From JAAFIP01 sp043769005 (GTDB lineage: Bacteria; Pseudomonadota; Gammaproteobacteria; Burkholderiales; Burkholderiaceae_C), in assembly GCA_043769005.1 (NCBI GenBank), contig JAYVJV010000152.1, positions 1-6,718 of the forward strand: a stretch of DNA of 6,718 bases, in the 5' to 3' direction. A program made the translations under genes and the position numbers. Position 1 is the stretch's first letter; each line of letters begins with the position of its first letter. The notes below the pieces were generated by a model, which saw only the letters and a list, made by a program, of their open reading frames with translations, was not told the origin of the DNA and made no database searches. Shown here piece after piece: positions 1-6,107 of this stretch.

Positions 1-23
1 CCAGCGTCCATATTAGGTAAGTA

Positions 24-40
24 GCTATTTAATAAATAGC
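24..40. repeat. AT-rich palindrome
   Basis: GCTATTT and AAATAGC form a perfect seven-base inverted repeat around AAT. It resembles the left end of the repeat inside the binding-protein gene (GCTAT, spacer, TAGC) but lacks the GCTTGCGC part. There is no T-run suited to an intrinsic terminator. Confidence 0.55.
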
Positions 41-74
41 AAATAGAAAATTGAAAATAGCAAAGAGAAAATAG
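33..74. repeat. Two tandem copies of an AT-rich 21-base unit
   Basis: Bases 33-53 and 54-74 match at 18 of 21 positions, both containing AAATAGCAAA and then AGAAAA. The first copy overlaps the right arm of the palindrome at 24-40. The tract is far more AT-rich than the rest of the window and is intergenic, after the last gene of the block. Confidence 0.6.
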
Positions 75-189
75 GTATTGCGAGAGGAACCGTCTGATGG
101 CTTGGCTCCGATGTACCGCAGACTCCGGCTCACTTGCCGCAGGCGTGGCACAGATGCGCGCAGAACGTTCACTGCAAGGCTCTCCGCGA
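75..189. other. GC-rich segment after dppF, no assignable gene
   Basis: These 115 bases have composition like the coding regions, but I recognise no gene, RNA or terminator in them. On the minus strand a 47-codon frame runs from a GTG at 172 to a TAA at 29-31, with GGAG nine bases before the GTG. Its C-terminal third is encoded by the AT-rich repeats (FLFAIFNFLFAIY), which argues against a real protein. On the plus strand an ATG at 97 opens a frame that runs antisense into dppF. It may be the remnant of a neighbouring gene or an untranslated region. Confidence 0.3.
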
Positions 190-203
190 TTGCCCACGGG
201 CAA
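190..203. repeat. 14-base palindrome abutting the dppF stop codon
   Basis: TTGCCCACGGGCAA can form a five-pair stem with a four-base loop immediately after the TAG of dppF. No T-run follows on the minus strand, so it is not a standard intrinsic terminator. It may protect the transcript 3' end or be coincidence. Confidence 0.45.
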
Positions 204-1208
204 CTATAGCCGTCCCTCTTCCACAGCGTGGCAGGCTATTTTGATGCCCGCAATCGCAAGCAGCGCGGGTCGCTCGGTGCGGCAGCGCGCGTTGGCATGC
301 GGGCAGCGCGGGTTGAAGGCGCAGCCCGGCGGCGGGTTGAGCGGGTTGGGCACCTCACCCTGCACCGGCGTGCGCGCGCGGCCCACGTCGTGCATTTTTG
401 GGATCGCATCCAGCAGCATGCGGGTGTAGGGGTGGCGCGGATTGGCAAACAGCGTCTGCTTGTCGGCCAGCTCCACCAGACGGCCCAAGTACATCACGCC
501 CACCTGGTCGCTCACGTGGCGCACCACGGCCAGGTTGTGCGAGATGAACAGGTAAGTGAGCCCCAGCCGGCGCTGCAGGTCTTTCATGATGTTGAGCACC
601 TGCGCCTGCACGCTCACGTCCAGCGCGCTGGTGGGTTCGTCACAGACCAAAAACTCGGGGTTGGTGGCCAGGGCGCGGGCGATGGAGATGCGCTGACGCT
701 GGCCGCCAGAGAACTGGTGCGGGTACTTCACCATGTCCAACGGAGACAGGCCCACTTGCGTGAGCAGCTCGCCCACCCGCTGCCCCAGCTCGGGCTCCTG
801 CATGACGATGCCGTGCTCTTTGAGTGGCTCGCCAATGATGTCTTCCACCGTCCAGCGCGGATTCAGCGAGGCGTACGGATCCTGAAAGATCATCTGAATG
901 CGCTCACGCAGTTTGCGCCCAGCCTCGCTCTTGAAGGTGGCGTGCGCGTCCATGCCGTCAAAGGTCATGCCGCCGCGTGTAGGCGTGTACAGGCCCACCA
1001 TCAGGCGCGCCACAGTGCTTTTGCCGCAACCGGACTCGCCCACCAACGCCAAGGTGGTGCCTTTTTCAATCTCAAAACTCACGCCATCCACGGCCTGTAG
1101 CATTAGCTTGGGCTTGCCCTCCAGCACACGGTTCAGCCAAGGTGGTGACACGTCAAAGGTCATGGCGATGTCGCTGACTTTGACCAACACTTTTCTGCCC
1201 TGTGTCAT
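204..1208 (-). CDS. dppF: DppF-type ABC importer ATPase with oligopeptide C-terminal domain
   Basis: This 334-residue cytoplasmic ATPase is the second nucleotide-binding subunit of the importer. It shows Walker A GESGCGKST (57-65), Q-loop Q109 within FQDPYASLNPR, signature FSGGQRQR (166-173), Walker B LVCDEP (187-192) and H-loop H224. The C-terminal part has NPRHPYTRMLLDAIP (256-270) and then NPPPGCAFNPRCPHANARC (291-309). Cysteines C296, C302, C309 and C326 have the same spacing as in the DppD-type neighbour. The insert VSPPWLNRVLEGKPK before the first strand motif is normal for DppF-like proteins, whose substrate loops often name the ligand cargo poorly. The ATG at 1208 overlaps the dppD stop (ATGA), and AAGGGG (1216-1221) lies seven bases upstream. 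The gene ends with TAG directly beside a small palindrome. It is the last recognisable gene in this direction within the window. Confidence 0.95.
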   Translation of the reverse strand: MTQGRKVLVKVSDIAMTFDVSPPWLNRVLEGKPKLMLQAVDGVSFEIEKGTTLALVGESGCGKSTVARLMVGLYTPTRGGMTFDGMDAHATFKSEAGRKLRERIQMIFQDPYASLNPRWTVEDIIGEPLKEHGIVMQEPELGQRVGELLTQVGLSPLDMVKYPHQFSGGQRQRISIARALATNPEFLVCDEPTSALDVSVQAQVLNIMKDLQRRLGLTYLFISHNLAVVRHVSDQVGVMYLGRLVELADKQTLFANPRHPYTRMLLDAIPKMHDVGRARTPVQGEVPNPLNPPPGCAFNPRCPHANARCRTERPALLAIAGIKIACHAVEEGRL

Positions 1209-2272
1209 CGCGTCACCCCTTGGGCAGACTCAGAGCCGACGCTTGCATCTGTGCCATCGCTTGTATCCGGGCGGGCGCTTGGAGCAGCATGCAGCCAGCA
1301 GGCCGCGCGAGTCGCGCCGGCTGTCATCAATTCTGGGCGTTGCGACTGGCATCTGTCGAACACCTTGGTGCAGCGCGGGTTAAAGGCGCACCCCGCAGGA
1401 ATGGCATTTAAGCGTGGCATGGCACCGTCAATCTGCGCCAGTACTTCGCGGTCAGCGGTAATGTCGGGTATCGCCGCCATCAGGCCTGCGGTGTAGGGGT
1501 GGGCGGGGTGGTTAATCACCTCGTGCACCGGGCCAATCTCGACAATGCGGCCTGCATACATGACGGCTACACGGTCACAGGTCTCGGCGATCACGCCCAT
1601 GTCGTGGGTAATCAGCATCACCGCTGCGCCGCGCTCTTTGCACAGGGTTTTAAGCAGGGTGATGATCTGCGCCTGGATCGACACATCCAGCGCGGTGGTG
1701 GGCTCATCGGCCACGATGAGTTGCGGTTCTGCCGCCAAGGCCAGCGCGATCACCACCCGCTGGCGCATACCGCCGGAGAACTGGTGCGGGTAATGGTCGA
1801 TGCGCTGCTCTGCCGCCTGGATGCCGGTGGATTTGAGCAAGTCAATCGCGCGTTGGCGTGCCTCGGCATCATTGACTGGCAGATGGGTTTGTATGGTCTC
1901 GGTGAGTTGCTTGCCAATGCTGTAGAGCGGATTGAGCGAAGTCAGTGGGTCTTGAAAAATAGCGCCAATTTTCCGCCCACGCACCAGGCGCATCGCCGCA
2001 TTGGGCAGGTTATCTATGCGCTGGCCTTGCAGCAGCACCTGGCCGCTGGCAATGCGGCCAGGCGGCTCCAGCAGGCCGATGATGGACGCGCCCGTGAGCG
2101 ACTTGCCCGCGCCCGACTCACCCACCACGCCCAAAATCTCACCGGGCGCAATGGAAAATGAAATATCGTCCAGCGCACGCAAGGTGCCACGCCGACCAGG
2201 AAACTCGACGACAAGATTTTTTACTTCTAACAGTGGGGCCTGGTTGTAGGCCGCTTCGGGATGGGTCATCAT
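1205..2272 (-). CDS. dppD: DppD-type ABC importer ATPase with oligopeptide C-terminal domain
   Basis: This 355-residue cytoplasmic ATPase pairs with the DppF-type subunit to power import. It shows Walker A GESGAGKS (51-58), Q-loop Q107, signature FSGGMRQR (165-172), Walker B LIVADEP (185-191) and H-loop H223. The oligo_HPY-type C-terminal region follows (HPAHPYTAGLMAAIP, about 255-269), with cysteines C295, C301, C308 and C325. This cysteine pattern matches the [4Fe-4S] cluster site known in some DppD/OppD-type ATPases; cluster binding here is inferred. The last 25 residues (331-355) are a Ser/Asp/Ala-rich tail that looks disordered. The start has tandem ATG codons (2272 and 2269), with CCGAGG just upstream placing initiation at either. 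It overlaps the dppC stop by four bases and the dppF start by four bases, so the three genes are probably translationally coupled. Confidence 0.95.
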   Translation of the reverse strand: MMTHPEAAYNQAPLLEVKNLVVEFPGRRGTLRALDDISFSIAPGEILGVVGESGAGKSLTGASIIGLLEPPGRIASGQVLLQGQRIDNLPNAAMRLVRGRKIGAIFQDPLTSLNPLYSIGKQLTETIQTHLPVNDAEARQRAIDLLKSTGIQAAEQRIDHYPHQFSGGMRQRVVIALALAAEPQLIVADEPTTALDVSIQAQIITLLKTLCKERGAAVMLITHDMGVIAETCDRVAVMYAGRIVEIGPVHEVINHPAHPYTAGLMAAIPDITADREVLAQIDGAMPRLNAIPAGCAFNPRCTKVFDRCQSQRPELMTAGATRAACWLHAAPSARPDTSDGTDASVGSESAQGVTR

Positions 2273-3177
2273 CTCAGCCTCGGGTTGAGTGCATCACGCA
2301 GCCAGTCACCCAGCAAATTCACACTCAGCGCAATCACAATCAGCATCACCCCAGGAAAGACCGTGATCCACCACTCGCCGGACAAAATATAGTCGTTGCC
2401 CACACGAATCAAGGTGCCCAGGGATGGAGAGGTGGGCGGCACGCCTACGCCCAAAAACGACAAGGTGGCCTCGGTAATGATGGCGGTCGCCACCTGGATG
2501 GTGGCCAACACCAGCACCGGGCCCAGCACATTGGGCAGCACATGCTTGCGCATGATGCGCAGTGGCGGCACGCCGGTAACGCGCGCGGCCTGCACATATT
2601 CTTTATTACGCTCCACCATGGTGGTGCCGCGCACCGTGCGCGCGTAATTGACCCAGCCTGTGAGGGTGATGGAAATAATCAACACGCCAAAGGCCACAGA
2701 CTCTGGCGCGTTGGGGAACAGAGCCCGCCCGACACCGGCAATCAGCAACGCCACCAAGATGGGCGGAAAGCTCAGCATCACATCGCACAGGCGCATTAAA
2801 AAATGGTCGATCCAGCCACCCAAGAACCCGGCCAGCAGACCAAAGCTCACGCCGATCAGCACCGACAGCATCACCGAGATAAAGCCCACCGCCAGCGAGA
2901 TGCGCGCGCCATACATCAAGGTCGACAAAATATCCCGTCCTTGGTCATCCGTGCCCAGCAGGTACTGGGACTTGCCCTCTGCGCTCCAGGCAGGAGGCAG
3001 GCGTGCATCAGACAGTTCCAGAGTCGTCAAATCAAACGGGTTGTGCGGCGCGATGACACCCGCAAACACCGCACAAAATATGCAGACAAAAGCTACCAGC
3101 GCCGCCCCCATGGCAACGGGCGAAGTGCGAAAACTGTAACCCACGTCGCTGTCAAGCCAGCGTGCTAATCGATTCAT
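2269..3177 (-). CDS. dppC: DppC-type ABC importer permease
   Basis: This 302-residue inner-membrane permease is the partner of DppB in the channel. The N-terminus (RWLDSDVGYSFRTSPVAMGA) is typical for proteobacterial DppC. The first helix covers about residues 22-42. A periplasmic loop with LLGTDDQGRDILSTLMYGARISL (73-95) follows, and hydrophobic stretches lie around 95-118, 134-150, 160-178, 217-237 and 270-290. The EAA loop that contacts the ATPases is at 193-216 (EYVQAARVTGVPPLRIMRKH, then VLPN). It is followed by ITEATLSFLGVGVPP, and the protein ends LNPRLR. Length and motifs are complete. The start at 3177 fits the family alignment but has no clear Shine-Dalgarno sequence, and it follows a strong terminator, so expression may be lower than that of the binding protein. 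The stop codon overlaps the start of dppD in an ATGA junction. Dipeptide specificity is only the family default. Confidence 0.94.
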   Translation of the reverse strand: MNRLARWLDSDVGYSFRTSPVAMGAALVAFVCIFCAVFAGVIAPHNPFDLTTLELSDARLPPAWSAEGKSQYLLGTDDQGRDILSTLMYGARISLAVGFISVMLSVLIGVSFGLLAGFLGGWIDHFLMRLCDVMLSFPPILVALLIAGVGRALFPNAPESVAFGVLIISITLTGWVNYARTVRGTTMVERNKEYVQAARVTGVPPLRIMRKHVLPNVLGPVLVLATIQVATAIITEATLSFLGVGVPPTSPSLGTLIRVGNDYILSGEWWITVFPGVMLIVIALSVNLLGDWLRDALNPRLR

Positions 3178-3195
3178 GAAAGCAAAGCTCAGTAC

Positions 3196-3231
3196 AAAAA
3201 AAGGCGCGCCCGCAGGGCCGTCGCCTTTTTT
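3196..3231 (-). terminator. Rho-independent terminator after the binding-protein gene
   Basis: Read on the minus strand, six A residues and GGCG pair with CGCC and a run of seven T residues. An inner GCCC/GGGC stem closes a three-base TGC loop, with small bulges between the two stems. It starts 12 bases after the TAA of the binding-protein gene. Because it has A-rich and T-rich flanks on either side, it could also stop transcription on the plus strand. It lies upstream of dppC, so dppC, dppD and dppF need read-through or a separate promoter. I see no convincing promoter in the 66-base gap. Confidence 0.85.
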
Positions 3232-3243
3232 GAGGATGGTGGA

Positions 3244-4827
3244 TTACTTGGAAACTACAAAGTATTTAAAGTCCATGATGTTGTCGGCCTTTTGCACCAG
3301 CTGCACCCGGTTGCTCACGCCCCATGCCAGGGACTGTTGGTGCAGTGGCAAGTGGCCAATGTCATCCTGGTGCAATTGCAGCGCCTCTTTGATCATCGCA
3401 TCGCGCTTGGATTTATCGGTCTCTGACTGGATGCTCAAAGTCAACTCTTCCACTCTGGTATTGCAATACGAACCCAGATTGAACTGGCCACCGCCAGCAG
3501 CGTTAGGGCAGCGCATGATGGCGTTGAGCACGTTATGCGCATCGTAGGTGCTGGAGGTCCAGCCCAGCAGGTAAAAACTGGTGTCGCGGCGCAAAATTTT
3601 GGGAAAGTAGGTGCCCTTGGTTTCGGTTTGCAGATTGATCTTGATACCAATCCTGGACAGGTTGGCCGCCACCGCCTGGCAAATTTCGCCGTCGTTCACA
3701 TAGCGGTCGTTCGGGCAGTTCATGCTGACCTCAAAACCCGTGGGGTAACCGGCCTCGGTCAGCAGTTTTTTAGCCCCTTCGACATCGTAGGGCAGGCGTT
3801 TGTTTTGTTCTGGAAAGAAACCGTTGACTCCAGGGCCAATCAGCAGTGCAGCAGGCACCGCCGCGTTGCGCATGATGGAGCGGCGGATGCCTTCAATGTC
3901 TATGCCCTGGTAGAAGGCCTGGCGCACGCGCTTGTCTTTGAACGGGTTTTTGCCTTTCACGCTGGAGAACAGCAGCTCATCACGCTTTTGGTCCATGCCC
4001 AAGAAGATGGTGCGCAGCTCGGGGCCCTGCATGACCTTGGCTTTGCCAGCGGCATTGATGCGGGCTACGTCTTGCAGCGGTACGGGCTCCATCACGTCTA
4101 CTTCACCACTGAGCAAGGCTGCCACGCGAGTCGCGTCGTTACTGATAGGGGTGTAGATGACTTCGGTGACGTTGCCGTCAATCTTGCCCCAGTAGTTGGG
4201 GTTACGCAGCATCACGGTTTTGACGTTGGGCTGACGCTCGCGCAGGGTGAACGGGCCAGTGCCATTGACTTTGAACGAGGCCGCGTTCTCAATCCCCTTG
4301 CGGCGATCTACGGGTCTGGTGGCCTGGTTTTCTTCGCACCATTTTTTGCTCATGATGGCGGGCAGGGTCACCACGTCTGGCAGGATCGGGAACGGCGCTT
4401 TAGTTTCGATTTCGACCACAAAATCACTGACCTTGCGCACTTCTTTAAATTCATTCACATAGCTCTTCATATCCGAGCCATCACCCGCTGCGCGGGCCAT
4501 GGAAAATAACACGTCGTCAGCCGTAAAGGGCGTACCGTCGTGAAATTTCACGCCTTGGCGCAGCTCGAAACGCCACACGGTGGGCGAAGTTTGCTTCCAG
4601 CTGGTAGCCAGGGCGGGAGTGAGCTCCAGATTTCTGCCGCGTCCCGCCAAGCCTTCAAACATATTGCCTGTGACGCTGATCTGCAGCGACTCGTTCAGCG
4701 AATGCGGGTCCATCGATAGCGCATCGCCCTGGTTGCCAATCCGTACGGTCTCTGCATGTGCTATCGAAAAAGTAGCTGCTTGCGCTATTAAATAAAGGGC
4801 TGCAAGTGTATTTCTCTGGAATTTCAT
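3244..4827 (-). CDS. Family 5 periplasmic substrate-binding protein of the peptide-type ABC importer
   Basis: This 527-residue protein captures the ligand in the periplasm and delivers it to the DppB/DppC channel. Residues 1-25 form a Sec signal peptide with a basic N-region, a hydrophobic core and an AHA|ET cleavage site. There is no lipobox cysteine, so the mature protein should be soluble. The family signature runs over residues 84-110 (VWRFELRQGVKFHDG, then TADDVLFSM), with NGTGPF at 188-193 and NYW at 211-213. Four cysteines, C371/C383 and C440/C455, are placed as two likely disulfides; C164 would be unpaired. The segment GWTSSTYDAHNVL (422-434) lines up with the ligand-binding GWTGDNGDPDNF stretch of E. 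coli DppA (recalled from memory). It keeps an acidic residue at D429, which suits a ligand with a free or similar amino group, but this is weak evidence. The gene begins 32 bases after the M20 stop and is followed by a terminator. The hydrophobic core of the signal peptide overlaps a dispersed repeat. Confidence 0.95.
   Translation of the reverse strand: MKFQRNTLAALYLIAQAATFSIAHAETVRIGNQGDALSMDPHSLNESLQISVTGNMFEGLAGRGRNLELTPALATSWKQTSPTVWRFELRQGVKFHDGTPFTADDVLFSMARAAGDGSDMKSYVNEFKEVRKVSDFVVEIETKAPFPILPDVVTLPAIMSKKWCEENQATRPVDRRKGIENAASFKVNGTGPFTLRERQPNVKTVMLRNPNYWGKIDGNVTEVIYTPISNDATRVAALLSGEVDVMEPVPLQDVARINAAGKAKVMQGPELRTIFLGMDQKRDELLFSSVKGKNPFKDKRVRQAFYQGIDIEGIRRSIMRNAAVPAALLIGPGVNGFFPEQNKRLPYDVEGAKKLLTEAGYPTGFEVSMNCPNDRYVNDGEICQAVAANLSRIGIKINLQTETKGTYFPKILRRDTSFYLLGWTSSTYDAHNVLNAIMRCPNAAGGGQFNLGSYCNTRVEELTLSIQSETDKSKRDAMIKEALQLHQDDIGHLPLHQQSLAWGVSNRVQLVQKADNIMDFKYFVVSK
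4760..4806. repeat. Probable copy of a Comamonadaceae dispersed repeat, inside a coding sequence
   Basis: On the plus strand this starts with GCTATCGAAAAAGTAGC, runs into AGCTGCTTGCGC, and continues with an AT-rich spacer and GGGCTGCAAG. The order GCTAT, short spacer, TAGCTGCTTGCGC, AT spacer, AAGGGCT is one I recognise from memory as a short element scattered through intergenic regions in Comamonadaceae. CTTGC and GCAAG at the right side could pair. The element lies within the binding-protein gene and encodes signal peptide residues 8-23 on the opposite strand. Only one good copy is visible here, so its multi-copy status is inferred. Confidence 0.55.
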
Positions 4828-4833
4828 GGTTCA

Positions 4834-4839
4834 CTCCGG
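4834..4839 (-). promoter_or_regulatory. Ribosome binding site of the binding-protein gene
   Basis: CCGGAG, with GGAG six bases from the ATG at 4827, lies in the 32-base gap after the M20 gene. The rest of the gap is AT-rich, with no hairpin or clear promoter that I can see. Confidence 0.65.
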
Positions 4840-4859
4840 TTAATAAAAACTCAACATAA

Positions 4860-6107
4860 TTACCCCTTGGCTTTTGGTGCCAAGGGCATGGACTGCTCGA
4901 TCAAACTGGCATGCAAGGCCGCGCCCAGGGGCAGCACTGCGTCGTTAAAGTCATAGTGGCTGTTATGCAGATAGCAGCCTGGCCGGCCGCCCGCCGAGTC
5001 GCCCTGCCCCAGGCGCATATAGGCACCGGGCTTGGCTTGCAGCATAAAGGAAAAGTCTTCGCCCCCCATGCTGGGTGCCATATTACGCATGACGCGTTCT
5101 TCGCCCACCAAACTGGCCGCTACGTCAGATGCAAAATGCGCCTCGGGCAGGGTGTTGATGGTGGCGGGGTAGATGCGCTCGTAGGTCACTTGCGCGGTTG
5201 CACCAAAGCCAGCTGCAATGGCGTTGCACAAATCTTTCAAGCGTTGCTCTACCTTGTCTTGCAGGGCCGGGCTGTAAGTACGCACCGTGCCCACCAAGGT
5301 TACGTCATCGGGAATCACGCTCATGGCCTGGGGGTTACCGCCCTGTAGCGAACACAGCGACAGCACCACGCTGTCGATGGCGGGCACATTGCGCGAGACG
5401 ATGCTTTGCACGGCAGTGATGATATGCGCGGCGACCAGCACCGGGTCTACGCCGTTGTGGGGACGGGCACCGTGGCCTCCCTTACCTGTCACGACAATTT
5501 CCACCCGGTCTACCGCCGCCTGCATGGGGCCGGGTGTGATGCCAATAATGCCTGCCGCTGTCTCGGGCGAGTTGTGAATGGCATAGACCTGGTCGCAAGG
5601 GAAGCGATCAAACAGGCCGTCTTGCATCATGGCGCGGGCACCTGCATAGCCTTCTTCACCGGGTTGGAATATCAACACCGCCGTGCCCGCAAAATTGCGT
5701 GTCTCGGCCAGATAGCGCGCCGCGCCCAGCAGCATGGCGGTGTGGCCGTCGTGGCCGCAGGCGTGCATCAGGCCCTGGGTTTGCGACTTCCATTGAAAGT
5801 CATTGTGCTCGGGCAGAGGCAGCGCGTCCATATCGGCGCGCAGGCCCACCATCTGGGCGCGTGCGCCGGGCACCGTTTGGGCTTTGCCTCGTACCAAGGC
5901 CACCACACCCGTTTTACCCAGCCCGGTATGTACCTCGTCCACGCCGCAGACCTTCAGTGCCTCTTGCACCCGCTTGGAGGTATACACCTCTTCAAAGCCC
6001 AGCTCGGGGTGGGCATGCAGGTCACGGCGAAAGGCGGTGAGCTCGGGGTGGTACTGGGCAATGTGCGCAAAGGCGCGGCCATTGGCTTTAAGCAAGGGGG
6101 CAAGCAT
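4860..6107 (-). CDS. M20D family metallo-amidohydrolase (aminoacylase / hippurate hydrolase-like)
   Basis: This is a 415-residue, probably cytoplasmic di-metal hydrolase that removes acyl groups from N-acyl amino acids or cleaves similar small amides. It has no signal peptide. Motifs in order are RRDLHAHPELGFEE (27-40), RADMDALP (90-97), MHACGHDGHT (114-123), FQPGEEG (147-153), IHNSPE (177-182), GKGGHGARPH (208-217) in the lid/dimerisation domain, SMGGEDFSFM (346-355) and LHNSHYDFND (380-389). By comparison with the plant auxin-conjugate hydrolase ILL2, the metal ligands would be C117, H119, E152, H178 and H381, and all are present. The frame is open for 57 codons upstream of the chosen start, but that part lies inside dppB. 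The ATG at 6107 has a good ribosome binding site and gives the normal family length. Its place between a permease and a binding protein suggests that it processes the imported ligand. Hippurate, N-acetyl amino acids and dipeptides are all possible substrates. Confidence 0.93.
   Translation of the reverse strand: MLAPLLKANGRAFAHIAQYHPELTAFRRDLHAHPELGFEEVYTSKRVQEALKVCGVDEVHTGLGKTGVVALVRGKAQTVPGARAQMVGLRADMDALPLPEHNDFQWKSQTQGLMHACGHDGHTAMLLGAARYLAETRNFAGTAVLIFQPGEEGYAGARAMMQDGLFDRFPCDQVYAIHNSPETAAGIIGITPGPMQAAVDRVEIVVTGKGGHGARPHNGVDPVLVAAHIITAVQSIVSRNVPAIDSVVLSLCSLQGGNPQAMSVIPDDVTLVGTVRTYSPALQDKVEQRLKDLCNAIAAGFGATAQVTYERIYPATINTLPEAHFASDVAASLVGEERVMRNMAPSMGGEDFSFMLQAKPGAYMRLGQGDSAGGRPGCYLHNSHYDFNDAVLPLGAALHASLIEQSMPLAPKAKG

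Noticed and set aside
24..74. CRISPR-like array
   Set aside because: There are only two adjacent, imperfect 21-base units without spacers, and they are AT-rich and intergenic.
190..203. Palindrome as terminator for the whole block
   Set aside because: There is no T-run after it on the minus strand and the stem is short, so it is kept only as a palindrome.
97..429. Plus-strand 110-codon frame starting in the downstream region
   Set aside because: The ATG at 97 has AGAGGA about nine bases upstream, but two thirds of the frame is antisense to dppF and it shows no domain. It is more likely chance.
228..1100. Long plus-strand open frame opposite dppF
   Set aside because: It is His/Arg/Ala-rich with no domain features and is antisense to a fully motif-bearing ATPase. 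It is a typical shadow of a GC-rich gene.
1499..2161. Plus-strand open frame opposite dppD
   Set aside because: Composition is typical of an antisense shadow, and no family features are present.
3535..4509. 324-codon plus-strand open frame opposite the binding-protein gene
   Set aside because: No recognisable motif or ribosome binding site, and it lies wholly antisense to a complete binding-protein gene. It is explained by codon bias.
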